From NCBI GenBank assembly GCA_029204225.1, contig CM055113.1:1715973-1779972 (forward strand): DNA of 64,000 nucleotides, written 5' to 3'. The translations under genes and the position numbers were made by a program. The notes beneath the pieces were generated by a model. The model worked only from the letters and a program-made list of their open reading frames with translations, was not told where the DNA came from and did no database searches. Positions 1-10,336 of the stretch are shown piece by piece; positions within the stretch are counted from its first letter, which is position 1, and every line of letters starts with the position of its first letter. The DNA is from Diphasiastrum complanatum (Eukaryota; Streptophyta; Lycopodiopsida; Lycopodiales; Lycopodiaceae).

Positions 1-1
1 G

Positions 2-148
2 AATATTTTGAGGATGAAAGCATTGAATGATGAGTTGGCTTGCATTGATCAAAGCATTAAGGAACGAGAGCTTCTTCAAGTTATTCTTAATGGATTGTTG
101 GATGCTCATGCTATCATTGTTCAAAGTTTAGCTACTCAAAAGACTTTG
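2..148 (+). pseudogene. Ty1/copia gag fragment (family A), left part
   Basis: The plus frame reads as a helical copia gag segment with RMKALNDELACIDQSIKER followed by a run ending ATQKTL and a TAA stop. This is the middle of a UBN2-type gag, the capsid-forming protein of Ty1/copia elements. The segment enters from the left edge, so the gag N-terminus is outside the window. The frame stops at 149 because unrelated DNA begins there. The same gag frame resumes at 981, joining as ATQKTL then PSLIDLQEIL, which shows this is one gag gene split by an insertion. Family membership rests on motif recognition only. Confidence 0.65.
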
Positions 149-980
149 TAAGAGAGGTAGAAGATCAGCCTTCTCTCACATGTGTATAACTATACGTAGT
201 AGATCCACGAATATTCAAAAGTTTGGTTTCCCTCCAAAATGATAAAATTCTAACATAGAGTGACTAGGTTCCATGAACCTTATTCAAATTTGAATCTACT
301 AGTAACTCAAATTTCTAGCTTTCCCTCCAGCTCTAAAATGAGTACTTTCAAATGCATTTAGACTAATATGACTATGAAAAGTAAATGTCTAAGTCTCATA
401 TGAAATTGGCCTCAATTGCCAAATAAACAAATGTAGCATTTGACTCAATATTGATCAAAGTAGTTGAAATCTCTCACATATTCTTCATTGATCAAGATCT
501 CTTGCTTATACATTGTTCTCTTGGGTTGTACTATCCATTCGTGCACTCTACTTGTGATATCTTGCAATTTTATGTGTAGAATGATTTGTTATTGTTATTT
601 TTGGATACACACGTGTGAAATACAGCATAATACTATTGTTGTATGGATAAAAGCTTCTATTTATGTTTTGATTCATGTTTGATCAAGTTCTATTAGAGTT
701 AGCATTCTATTTTGTGTGTAGATGCTGACTTTTCTACATTGGCAAGATTTTGTAACCAAAGATCTTTAGATGATTTGGATCTAAATTGATCCCAAATATT
801 TCACCAGTATCAGAGCTTGTGTTTCAGGTTATGAAGGATGCATTCACATCCATCAATGATTGAGTTTCTTGCATACGTAGATTGGATCTTTTGTAGATCT
901 AAACTCTATTTAGGGTTATAATCTTATTCATTCTGATTTTTGAGTTCACATACTAGATTTGGCCGATTTCTAAGACTTTG
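149..980. mobile_element. Insertion splitting copia A gag, with possible LTR end and PBS
   Basis: About 0.83 kb lies between two copies of the 9-mer AAGACTTTG (140-148 and 972-980). Removing one copy plus the insert restores the gag frame, so this is a real insertion. At about 812-828 there is a degraded initiator-Met primer site (CCAGTATCAGAGCTTG against the usual TGGTATCAGAGC), with an LTR-like AT-rich stretch upstream. It may be a fragment of an LTR element (LTR plus PBS plus leader). No clean TG...CA ends or terminal inverted repeats are visible, so the class is uncertain. Confidence 0.5.
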
Positions 981-2860
981 CCAAGTTTGATTGATCTTCA
1001 AGAGATCTTGATCAATGAAGAATATAGGCTTCAAGCAAGAAGTGGATCTTCATCAACATCTCAAGAGGAGGCCATGTTCATCAAGGGCAAATTCAAGGGC
1101 AAAAGCAAAAGCAATTGGTCTAAAGGGCAAGATCAAGTGGATTCTTTTTCAAATGGCAAAGAAGAAGGATAGATCAAATCTCAAGTGCCTCTATTGTGGA
1201 ATCAAAGGACAATTTGCAAGTGAGTGCTACAAGAAGAAGAGAGATCAAGGAGACAAGCAAGGTAATCTTACTCTTGATGAGGATGGTTTGGATGTTCAAG
1301 ATGCAAATGATGATGCTTTTGTGATGTCTTCATGTATGTTTTCTAATAATGGAGATCTAGATCCATGGTGGATTGATACTGGAGCAAGTTCACACATGAC
1401 ATTTCACAAAGAGTATTTCACTTCTTTGTTGGCATATGGAGATGACAAGAGGGTGATCTACATGGCCAATGATGGTGAGTGTACAATCAAAGGGATTGGC
1501 ACAATTTCTTTTCTCTCTCTACAAATAGGAATGTTCATTTGGAGGATGTCTTGTCTATTCCATCTATTACCAAGAATTTGCTTAGTGTGAGTCAATTGCT
1601 AAGTAAAGGCCTCAAGGTTGAGTTTGATGGAGATGTTTGCATGATCAAAAGGAAGGATGTCTTGATTGGAAAAGGTAATAGACAAGGGAAGTTGTTCAAA
1701 CTAGATGCTTGTGTTATTGCTAAACAAGTTGGATGTGTTGCAAGAGAGCAAATACCTATTCAAGATGTTTGGCATAAAAGGATGGGACACCTCAACTTCA
1801 AGTCATTGGAGGTAATGGCTAGATAGAAAGTTGTGATAGGTCTTCCAAGTTCCTTAAGTGTCATCAATCATGTTTGTGAGTCTTGTGATTTTTCTAAGTC
1901 ACATAGACTACCTTATACTAGATCTACAAAGCCTTTTCAACTTGTACATTTGTATATTCATGGAATTACTACAATTAGCAATAGTGGAGCTAAGATGTAT
2001 GTAACTTTCATTGATGATTTTAGTAGATTTTGTTGGATCTATCTACTAAAGAGCAAAGATAAAGTGTATGATGTCTTTGTCAAGTTCAAGAATGCAACGG
2101 AGAACCGATTATCCACAAGGATCAAATGCTTAAGAGTGACAATGGTGGTGAGTACATATCTACCAAGTTCAAGGTCTTTTGTGATGAGCATGAAATCAAA
2201 AAGGAGTATACAACACCAAGGACCCCACAAAAACTGGTTGAAAGGAAGAATAGGACTTTATGTGAAAGTGCTAAAGCCATGAGGTTAAGTGCTAATCTTG
2301 ATAAACCATTTTGGGATCAAGCTTTGTTGTGTGCCAATTTTTTGTGCAATAGGTGGCCGAGTGCTATTTTGGATGGAAGGACACCTTTTGAGATGCTATT
2401 TAAGAGGAGGTCGAGTGTCAACTTTCTAAGAACTTTTGGATGCACATGTTATGTCAACATCACTCTTGATGATAGGACCAAGGAGGATCCATCTTCAAGG
2501 AAAGGTATTTTTGTTGGATGTAGTGAGGTGAGTAAAGCCTACAAGGTTTACATTCCTACTACTAACAAAGTGATTGTTGGTAGAGATGTCATTTTTTATG
2601 AGGGGAACATTCCAAAAGTGTCTAAAGTACTATTGATGATGATGTGGATGGATTTAACATTCTTGATGTTGCTGTAAAGGATCCTACTTTAAATGGTGAT
2701 GATGATGGACCTTCATCAAGGCAAAAGCCAAGGAGAACATCAAGGGAAAGACAAATGCCTTCAAGGCTCACATATGATGGAAAGGGTAAGCAAGTAGTTT
2801 CTGGAGATTATGTTGCTTTCCTAGCCTCTTTTGATGAACCTACAAGTGTAGATATTTCTA
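981..2860 (+). pseudogene. Ty1/copia gag-PR-IN polyprotein relic (family A)
   Basis: Domains occur in copia order over several plus frames joined by frameshifts. These are the gag C-terminus, a zinc knuckle (CLYCGIKGQFASEC, where the expected His is Gln), protease WWIDTGASSHMT near 1370, the GAG-pre-integrase motif VWHKRMGHLN near 1769, and the integrase core with FIDDFSRFCWIYLL and KSDNGGEY near 1900-2160. The IN C-terminal part (GCTCYVNITLDDRTKED, then GRDVIFYEGNIPKV) runs to about 2640, and a linker ends at LASFDEPTS near 2845. Frames break near 1540, 1826, 2130 and 2640. No RT or RNase H follows; the sequence switches to a different copia family. This is a dead copy. Confidence 0.85.
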
Positions 2861-3275
2861 GATTACTCGATGGTGTACTTTATGTGCCCAAATTAACAAA
2901 GAATATATTGTCTATTAGCAAGATCATACATCAAGGCTATAAAACTTTTTTAAATTCTAAATGATGTACCATCTTGGACTTCAATCTAATAAAATCCTCT
3001 CTTCAAATAGAGAAGAAAATTTGTATATCTTAAGTCATGAATATGCACTTACAACAAATGTGAGCAATTCTAATGCCCAATTATGGCATAAGAAATTAGG
3101 GCACTTAAACATGAGAACTATCTTGTACTTTCATCATAATAGTATGGTCAAGGATATGAGCATAAATGCTACTTCCACAGACACTCAAATCGTTTGTGAG
3201 ATGTGTTTACAAAAAAAAAACAGCCTAGATCAATATACCCCAAAGGCCAAGCCACTAGAGCTAAGTCCATTGTAG
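2861..3275 (+). pseudogene. Ty1/copia protease-tail and GAG-pre-integrase fragment (family B)
   Basis: Immediately after the family A linker the frame reads GVLYVPKLTKNILSISKI, the segment just after the protease in many plant copia elements. A second frame follows with LWHKKLGHLNMRT and VCEMCLQKK, the GAG-pre-integrase HHCC region. In an intact element these lie upstream of integrase, so their position after the family A integrase C-terminus is out of order and marks a chimeric junction near 2850-2865. A poly-A run near 3210 causes local frame slippage. The fragment ends near 3275, and no IN catalytic core follows. Confidence 0.75.
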
Positions 3276-3840
3276 GATTGATAATAGTGATTTCTGAAGG
3301 AAAAAAAAAAAAAACCAAATCCAAGGCAACATCAATGGATCATTAGATCTTTGGCTAAATTTGAGTGCACATATAGATTCATCAACAATGTAGAAATCTA
3401 GCATCTAACATCCATCTCCATGAAAAATATTACATAAATCACCATGAAACCTGAGATCCAAATAGGTTATGGTCATATTAGTACTAAGGCAGTCTGTACA
3501 TTGTACTCCACAAGTGTGTAATCAAGTACAACAAGAAAATATGCATTTTACAACATAGAAATAGCCAATGTCAAGACAAAAAAGCTAGAGATAGACATAG
3601 AATGGAAGAAGAAAGCTTCTCCACACCAAAAGAGAACATCATCATTAGCTTCTCCATGCTCATACAGCCATTTGTAGCAAAAATAATTTTACTTGGCCCC
3701 TTGTAAAATATTTTTCTAAATTGGTAGTTTCCAAGTACTTACCAAAAACCTAGAAATAAGTGACTAATTTCAATGTATCTCAATAATAGCATGCGAGTAA
3801 AAGGGACCCCTATATAAAGACGCGAGTAATCTGAAATTCT
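3276..3840. other. Noncoding stretch, no feature recognised
   Basis: AT-rich DNA with an A14-type run near 3300. The first part may still be decayed copia B sequence. No convincing ORF, LTR end or RNA gene is visible. Confidence 0.4.
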
Positions 3841-4165
3841 TACTTTTTGTTTACTCGCCCTAACTCGCGTTTACTCGCCGATCTCTTTTTCTTGCATATT
3901 GTCATCCAGCTTTAATTGCCATCACATCAGCACCTTCCACTCATTATATTTCACGTTTTTCATTTACTCACCCTAACTTGCGCTCAAAATCTTTTCCTCA
4001 CCATCATTCATTTCCTCACCAATTGTGTTTTCTCGTCTGTCCTCCACCCACTTTACTCCTCGCCATCAACCCAACAGCCTCCTAAACCCATTTTCTACCA
4101 TTTTCTTTTACTCGCCCTAACTCGCCATCAAAGCCATTTACTTGCCCTAACTCGCCACTGGTCTT
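3840..4165. repeat. Dispersed short motif cluster, (T)TTACTCGCCCTAACTCGC
   Basis: A 17-18 base motif close to TACTCGCCCTAACTCGC recurs near 3851, 3964 (as ACTCACCCTAACTTGC), 4109 and 4138. Partial copies of its complement (GCGAGTAA) occur near 3793 and 3822. Spacing is irregular, so it is not a simple tandem array. Pyrimidine-rich filler between copies makes a spurious plus-strand ORF. It may be part of a degenerate LTR. Confidence 0.5.
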
Positions 4166-4335
4166 TTTCTTGTCTATAGCCTCCATTTCTTTCTCTAACC
4201 GTCATACCTCAAAATCACTGCCTGGTCGCCCAAATGGCACTGATACATCGAGATTCGGGTGCCTTTCTCCCCCTGGACAATGATGCACATTTTGACCTCA
4301 TTCCAAAGGTGCCATTCCAAAGCTAGATTAAAAAT

Positions 4336-4755
4336 AAGATTATGAAAATTATCCTATGTTTTTCGACAAATGTGACATCCCACAACATGGCCACATTACA
4401 ATTTACAAGTGGTAGAACCAAACTAGCTTGTGTAAATTTAACACTAGGCCACAAGGAAGCCATTTGGATTAGGTCGTTATTGCATGATTTGTTTTTAATA
4501 CAAAACAATGCTACAAAAATCTACTGTGATAATCTCAGTTGTATTTCTTTGACCTTTGAATCATCGATCTCGTTCGAAGTCCGAGCACATTGAAATTCAA
4601 TTTCATCTTGTCATACAAACAAGTAGAACTAGTATACTATTGCACAAATCAAATAATTACCAATTTTCTTACACAATCTTTGATAAAAGATAACTATATT
4701 CAATTTTTGAATATGTTGGATCTTTACAAGTACAAGAGGTGATCTTACGAGGGAA
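4336..4755 (+). pseudogene. Ty1/copia RNase H C-terminal fragment
   Basis: The plus frame contains HKEAIWLRSLLHDL, KIYCDNLSCISL and, after a one-base slip near 4568, RSKHIEIQFHLV. These are the end of copia RNase H (usually ...WLR.LL..., CDNQSAI.L..., F H.R.KHIEI.YHF.R). The frame fades near the polypurine stretch ACGAGGGAA at 4748-4755, which precedes an LTR-like start. Gag, integrase and RT are absent upstream, so this is a 5'-truncated copy. It could belong to family B, but nothing shows that directly. Confidence 0.7.
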
Positions 4756-4756
4756 T

Positions 4757-5540
4757 GTTGGATTTTATCTCACTTCATGGTTGATTCAACAAAAAAAATT
4801 ATAGTGTTATTTTGCAACAATCTATAGACCTGTGTTTTACTCACATTTCTTGACAATTTGCATATTTACTCACAATCTCTAACATTCTATAGCTATATCC
4901 ACAAAGTCACATAGTTTGCATAAATACATGAGATATGGTTGTAGGTACTACAAAATACAATTCATCAAATTTTGACATTTATAGATTTTGCAAAAGTAGA
5001 GAATCATGCACCTACCATTATTATCACATTCTATTAAGGACAATGTCATGCAACTGCTCTTTGTATCACACCCTATTGCATGTGACTATCACATTATTTA
5101 ATAGGGCCTAATGCACTAGTTTAAAAGAAAATGACTGCAACTACTCCTAATATGTAGACTATCGATTTCTTAGCAAACATCAAAATGCAATCTTTATTTA
5201 AATTTTTTTTTTCCTGATAAAGTGCAATAGTTGCAATAGTCACAAAAGTCACATTTTTTGGAGCGTGACGTTTGTAACAGAAAAACAGATTTCTTTAACT
5301 GTTCTTCTAATGTATTGTTCCAAATGAACAATTGCTGTAACAATTTGTTAATTTTTCATACATAATTTTGTCAATGTTTATTATAAATAGAACTATTACC
5401 AATGTTGGGTGTTTTACAGCTTTTAGTCTACTTAGAATATATGTAGCAGATTTCTATTTCTACAACTATGTCACATTAGAGCTCTATCTTTGTTTTATTC
5501 ACTTCAACTAATATCATATTTGTTTCAGTTTTCTTGTCTT
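4757..5540 (+). mobile_element. Probable copia 3' LTR (start clear, end uncertain)
   Basis: TGTTGGATTTTATCTC starts right after a polypurine tract and a copia RNase H tail, the expected place for a 3' LTR. No second LTR copy is in the window, so the 3' end cannot be fixed. The interval is AT-rich without coding frames and runs to the start of an inverted copia fragment near 5540. Confidence 0.4.
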
Positions 5541-5900
5541 GAATTGTGATCTAATTTTTAGCATATAATCTAAATTTCTTAAAATAGTTGAATGCTTGAT
5601 ATTTGTTCTTAATAAGCATAGCTCTAGTTAATCTTGAAAAATCATCTATGAAAGTATAAAATATAACTAAGTGAAGGTGTGCTTTAGGGCCTCACAAAAC
5701 ACTATGAATGAGTTATAAAATGGACTTAGCTCTTGTGGCTTGTCCTTGAAGAAATCTAGTTCTAGGTTGTTTTCCTAGTAAGCACATCTCACAAACATGT
5801 ATTTGTAGTAGAGGAAACAATTGCAAATCTTTAACAACGCTACAATGGTGTATATACATGATATCATTATAATTAGGTGTCCTAAATATTGATGCTATAA
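5540..5900 (-). pseudogene. Ty1/copia GAG-pre-integrase/integrase fragment (family B)
   Basis: On the minus strand the sequence reads HVCEMCLLGKQPRTRF and QATRAKS, then after a frame change YTFIDDFSRLTRAMLIKNK. These are the zinc-binding end of pre-integrase and the first catalytic segment of the integrase core. The stretch around 5730-5770 resembles 3240-3275 on the plus strand, so both are family B. Frameshifts and stops are frequent. The fragment lies just downstream, in minus orientation, of the family A relic at 6157-6809, in the same A-then-B order seen at 981-3275. Confidence 0.7.
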
Positions 5901-6156
5901 AATTTTAAGATCTAATGATGATCCTAAACTTGGATCTAGGCCACCAATAATTGCACAAAAAATCACTTGTAAAATCATCAGACAATTTCTACACAATATC
6001 GCTAGTTTGATCAAGATCACTTTATCAAACTGAAATAGAATCAAAAACTATTCAACACATGTTCAGATCTGATCCTATTCTCTTTAAAAAGGTTGTGCCA
6101 TAGCAAAAATGCATTTAATTCCTTACTGAAAAAGAGATTCAACAAGCATACATCAA

Positions 6157-6809
6157 CTATTCCACAAAAATGTAGAAGAGAACCAAAGATAAGATGATAG
6201 TATTTCTTCCAAAGCTTCCAAAAGTGGAATATCTCTTAGGTTTTGCTATTCTAGAGTAGAACTTGTTAGGTTCATCAAAAGAAGCTAGGAAAGAAAAGTT
6301 TGTACGTTCTACAACTTGCTTAACCTTCTCATCATATGTGAGTCTTGATGGCTTTGTGCTTTGTCTTGATGTCCTCATCGGATTTTGACTTGTAGAAGCA
6401 TCTACATCACCTCCATCCAAAGAACCATCAGCAACCATGCATCATCAAGAATGTTAGATCCATTATCAACATCAACATCAACCTTTGGAATATTTCCTTC
6501 ATCAAATATGACATCCCTACTTATGACCACCTTCCTTGTTGAAGAAATGTAAACTTTATATGCTTTACTTACTTCACTATATTTAACAATAATGACCTTC
6601 TTTGATGAAGGATCTTCTTTAGTCCTATCATCAACTATAATATTCACATAGCAAGTACATCGAAAGACTTTGAAAAATCGAAAGACTTTGAAAAACTTAA
6701 CAGTCAGCCTCCTACCAAAAAGAGCTTTAAAAGCTGTCTTACTATCCAATGGTGCACTTGGCCACCTATTACAAATTAAATGTGATAGAATGGCTATCCC
6801 ATTTCTCAT
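6157..6809 (-). pseudogene. Ty1/copia integrase C-terminal relic (family A, second copy)
   Basis: The minus-strand frames read LICNRWPSAPLDSKTAF, RCTCYVNIIVDDRTKED, SEVSKAYKVYIS, SRDVIFDEGNIPKVD and, after a frameshift near 6420, SRLTYDEKVKQVV and SFLASFDEP. Each matches the family A copy at 2330-2850, so this is another copy in opposite orientation. An 18-bp tandem duplication at about 6662-6697 repeats FFKVFR twice in frame. Like copy 1, family A sequence ends at the FDEP position and then gives way to other sequence. Confidence 0.8.
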
Positions 6810-6829
6810 AAAAAAAAATTTGAATCGGT

Positions 6830-7829
6830 GTTGCTCGAGCTTGTTTATGAAAGGTTATTGTATATGAAATTTATAACTAAGCCTCTTAGAGCAGACTTTG
6901 GTTGTAGTTCGAGAATTCATTGCTAACTTTGCTCTATCAAGGCAGTTTGTCTAACGTTGTATTTGATGGATTTTGTTTATGAACTGTCTAAGTTTGTACG
7001 ATAGGTGGTCTAAGCTAGTCTCTAAGACAAATGAGCTAACTAAGTCCTTGTCTATTGACCTTCTCTTTCTCTACCCACAATATCTTCATCTAAGGGCTAT
7101 CTATGCCACAATATTTCAAGGCACTTATTTAATGAGATATCTGCCAAATTACCTAGACCATCTAAGCTGATGAGACAAATCAACTATCTAGAACAATGGA
7201 ATTATTGAGCAATTTATGACTTTGTGACTATGGAGTTGTCTAACGAATTATCCAAGACATTGTCTGATAACTAGCAATGGACTATCTAATGGCATCAACC
7301 CCATCTAAGCCATTCTTTGCAGCAGAACTATCTAAGGTAGACGCGTATGTGCGGAAGCTGCTTATTTGAAAACCAGCTGCTACTCAAGGTTATTTCAAAG
7401 TTCTGAAGTTTGAACGGTTGTCTGTAGCTGCATTTTTCTCACCCATTCGAAGGTGTAGTGTAGAACAGGTCAGAAGTACAGGTATCCACGGCAGATGCGT
7501 ATCTCCATTCTTCTTCCTTGATGAAGAGCGCAACTGCATTTCTAAAGAATTATGAGTGCATAACCTTGCTATCTCGAGCTGTTGAATGGAATTACTTTAG
7601 TCATTGAAGGGCACGGTCATGTTTATGAAGGGTGCTAATTACGAATATGATGCAGTCGTTCTTTTTTCTATCATCTATTTTAAGCAACCTATTTTAAGGT
7701 GCAGATCAATCGAATGATGGAATTTTTAAAGTCTATGGTCACACTTAACTACCTGTCTTAAAGATCTAAAAATCTGCTGGTACGTGCAATCATCTCTTCC
7801 AAGACTCTTGAACTCAGGAAAAGCTACTT
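6830..7829. other. Unassigned DNA, no gene recognised
   Basis: No convincing coding frame. Short strings such as CTATCTAAG and CATCTAAGC recur irregularly between 6980 and 7340, as in LTR-type DNA. No paired LTR, PBS or polypurine tract was found. Confidence 0.35.
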
Positions 7830-7928
7830 CATTATTGAGACACGAAGTCTTAAAGCATCCAAAGTTTCTTTGGTCCCAGGTTCGAGCCTCCCCTTGGAAA
7901 CCAAGAAGCATTATTGAGACACGAAGTC
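7830..7928. repeat. Perfect 20-bp direct repeat flanking a 59-bp insert
   Basis: CATTATTGAGACACGAAGTC occurs at 7830-7849 and again at 7909-7928. The 59 bp between them holds GGTTCGAGCC, close to a Pol III B box, and a small hairpin (CCAAAG/CTTTGG, 7859-7873). It could be the target-site duplication of a truncated SINE or a local tandem duplication with divergence. No A box is obvious. Confidence 0.55.
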
Positions 7929-8640
7929 GCTTATTGGCACGGAAGGCTGCTCCCGTGACTCTGCGACACGTGGAGTGGGCTGCCCGACAGTTTTTTTTTG
8001 GCCTCAGTCGGGCACGCATGGTGCCCGTAAAAAATGGGGAGGCGCTCAAATTTTTCACGGGCAACAAAGTGCTCCTCCGGGCACCTTGACCGTGGCGCCA
8101 AGCACAAACAAGTAGCGCCGAGTAGCTGCACGCCGAGCCTCTGGGATACGAAGGCGTACACATGGGAGTAATAAGCAATGTTTGTAATATATACAGAAGC
8201 TGGTGAGTCCTTAAGAAACTTATGGAACAAAGCTGAGCTTGCAGGAAGGTGCGTAGCTGGCAAGGCAAGGGGGCAACTAGTGGCGGGCAGGGTCATAAAG
8301 ACATGGGGACACGCGGCAGTAAGGCACTGGGGCGGGCGTCATTGTACTTGTGCCAATAAGAGACGAGGATTGAGACATTGTTGAAGGCTGCAGTGATACC
8401 CTCATTCTCCTAACTATCTGTAGTTGATAGCTATCGAAACTATTGAATGCAATCTCGAACTATCAAAATGCAAGGAATTATCGAACAGATCCGACTAGTC
8501 AACATTTATAAAGATTGTGTGGCAGGAGACTAGCCACGTGTAACTTTCTTATCTAGATAGCAAATGTAGTGTTTCATTCCAGGTTTTACCCATGTGGCAT
8601 TCTGCTTGAGTCGCCAAAAAATATACATCAAGTACTAGGC
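7929..8640. other. GC-rich patch and unassigned DNA
   Basis: From about 7930 to 8360 the base composition rises well above the AT-rich surroundings, producing overlapping open frames on both strands that match no family I know. Strings such as GGGCACC and GCCCG recur. No promoter, splice or protein motif supports a gene. Confidence 0.35.
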
Positions 8641-8940
8641 ATTGACAATTCTAAAATAGGTTCTTGCATTACGCCACATGTTGTGAGGGACTCGAATTGG
8701 GATACATTGTGATGGTATTCCTACTTGGCATATCATGGATCATGAGTAGGTGAGGTGCTTCTTGATCAGTCTTTGAGTCAAAGACATTCTCATTCAACTG
8801 CTAGCTGCATCTTCTTTTTGGCCTCATTGTGTTTGAGAATTCGATAGTCCTTAATGTCATGGTTCGTTCTCTTGCAGTATTTGCAGAATAATTTGGCTTT
8901 AGGTTTTGTTTGTTGCTGCTACTATTGTGCCAATTGTTGT
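8640..8940 (-). pseudogene. Ty1/copia gag C-terminus with zinc knuckle (family C), distal part
   Basis: On the minus strand a Gln-rich stretch (QQQLAQ...QQQTKPK) is followed by LFCKYCKRTNHDIKDY, a retroviral-type zinc knuckle whose last Cys is Tyr. The knuckle helps gag bind RNA. Upstream gag resumes beyond 10336, because a solo LTR has inserted in the Gln-rich linker. Downstream, toward 8640, the frame breaks down and no protease motif is readable. Gln-rich linker sequence occurs on both sides of the insertion, which points to a tandem duplication that predates it. Confidence 0.7.
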
Positions 8941-9422
8941 TGTGGGAATGCAGCGAAAACGAGGGGACCCAATCTCTGAATGGAGAGAAGGATTGGAGAG
9001 AACGATAAAGTGCGAAATGACTCTCCTGTTTTGTGCGTTCTAGGAATGTTAAATTAAGTGTGTGTTCATACACAAGTCTGAGCACATCCACCGAAGAGTG
9101 TCGAATTATTGCTAATCAGTTTGAGTGAAGGCTCAATTTAGAATTAGAGTAATGGTGCAGTAAAGTAGTGCTTGTTCCTCAGGAAGACAGTCGTCGTATT
9201 GAGTGAACGAGCAAGACAAGTAATTATAAAAGTGCAATCAATCACAACATGATATATCTACGTTAGACACAGATATGAAAAACGTTGCTTCTGTATATTA
9301 CACTAAAAATGTTTGTCATGGAGAAAGAGCAACGTAAATGGTTACAACTGGAAAAATGGTGGCATAACTCAGATGGAAACCTTCCACTCTTTTGCACTCA
9401 CGATAAATGAGAGCTGGAGATG

Positions 9423-9430
9423 TATTTATA
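9423..9430 (-). promoter_or_regulatory. TATA box of the solo LTR
   Basis: TATAAATA on the minus strand, about 0.9 kb from the LTR start and 0.49 kb from its end, as expected for the U3/R boundary of a long LTR. Activity is inferred from position only. Confidence 0.5.
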
Positions 9431-9626
9431 CACAACGTCCTTGTATTTACAAGAACTGCTTACCTAATCTATAATTACAAGACTAGTTTAGTTTAACTAT
9501 TGTACTTGGTCGTGAATGTACTTTACAAATATTTGATGTACAACGGCATATGTACAATGAGTGTATTAGTCAGACGGGACAGATGAGTCGAAGTTGTCAA
9601 ATCAATAAGGTGACTTGATCGTCGAA

Positions 9627-9865
9627 GTAGTCCGATAAGTCAGACACTTCCGACACTTCGGATAGAAGTAGTTGAGTCTGGTAGTCCGATAAGTCGGACA
9701 CTTCTGACACTTCGAATAGAAGTAGTTGATTCTGTCGCTCGTTGAAGTAGTCAAATAAGTCGAACACTTCCGACACTTCATATAGAAGTAGTTGAATCTG
9801 TCGCTCATTGAAGAAGTCAGATAAGTCGGACACTTCAGATAGAAGTAGTTGAGTTTGTTGCTCAA
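9627..9865 (-). repeat. Tandem repeat in LTR U3, four units of 54-66 bp
   Basis: Units start at 9627, 9681, 9747 and 9813. Each carries a G(T/A)AGTC..ATAAGTCGGACACTTC core, an ATAGAAGTAGTTGA core, and in two units TGTCGCTCrTTGAA. On the minus strand they read as repeated LLLSEVSEVSDLSDYF, but the region lies inside an LTR, so the open frame is probably a by-product of the repeat. Confidence 0.8.
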
Positions 9866-10336
9866 CGGCTGTCGCTCGTCGACGGTCGAAGTTGTCGAAG
9901 ATGGCCAGGACTTCGATGTTCTTCAAATAGCTTGACATTCGAATGTAGAAATAGTTGGGAATGAATACCCTTTGTTATGATGTAAATTAGCCAGAAAGTC
10001 GATGAAATCGACTTTCAAATAGGTTGGCTAATTCGATTCGATTCAATTTTGTGTAGAAATTTTAGGTTGTCGAACTGCTTGTAGAAACCAGTGTATTTTA
10101 CCAGGCATTGTTCTGCACACAAAATGAGTAGGTGATGCAGTCTGTGTCAAAAAAAACACGACTAAATATGCATAATAGAAAAACAGAAAACTATGATTTC
10201 TGTAGGTATCATATGAGCAGACATAAAACCTAAAGAGGTTGCATCTGATCCTATTTCAATGATCAAAAACATGTGCAAGAAGAATCTTGAATGAATTCTA
10301 TCACCAAGGAGGAAACTGTGAGCTTAATCTCCAACA

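Larger units (their letters stand above)
8941..10336 (-). mobile_element. Solo LTR, about 1.4 kb, TSD GTTGT
   Basis: In minus orientation it runs TGTTGGAGATTAAGC ... CGCTGCATTCCCACA, giving TG...CA ends. It is flanked by the 5-bp duplication GTTGT at 8936-8940 and 10337-10341. No gag-pol, PBS or polypurine tract lies within, so it is best read as a solo LTR left by unequal recombination. A TATAAATA box sits on the minus strand at 9423-9430. A 54-66 bp tandem repeat (9627-9865) lies upstream of that box, in the U3 part. It interrupts copia C gag. Confidence 0.75.

Noticed and set aside
464-682. 72-codon plus-strand ORF before copia A gag
   Set aside because: AT-rich, hydrophobic by composition and inside an insertion; no motif and no coding context.
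7726-8384. Overlapping ORFs of 68-180 codons on both strands
   Set aside because: Open on both strands from high GC; no motif, start context or splice support.
9597-9938. Minus-strand repeat protein (SEVSEVSDLSDYF units)
   Set aside because: Lies in the U3 of a solo LTR. The two overlapping frames both stay open because of the repeat, so coding is unlikely.
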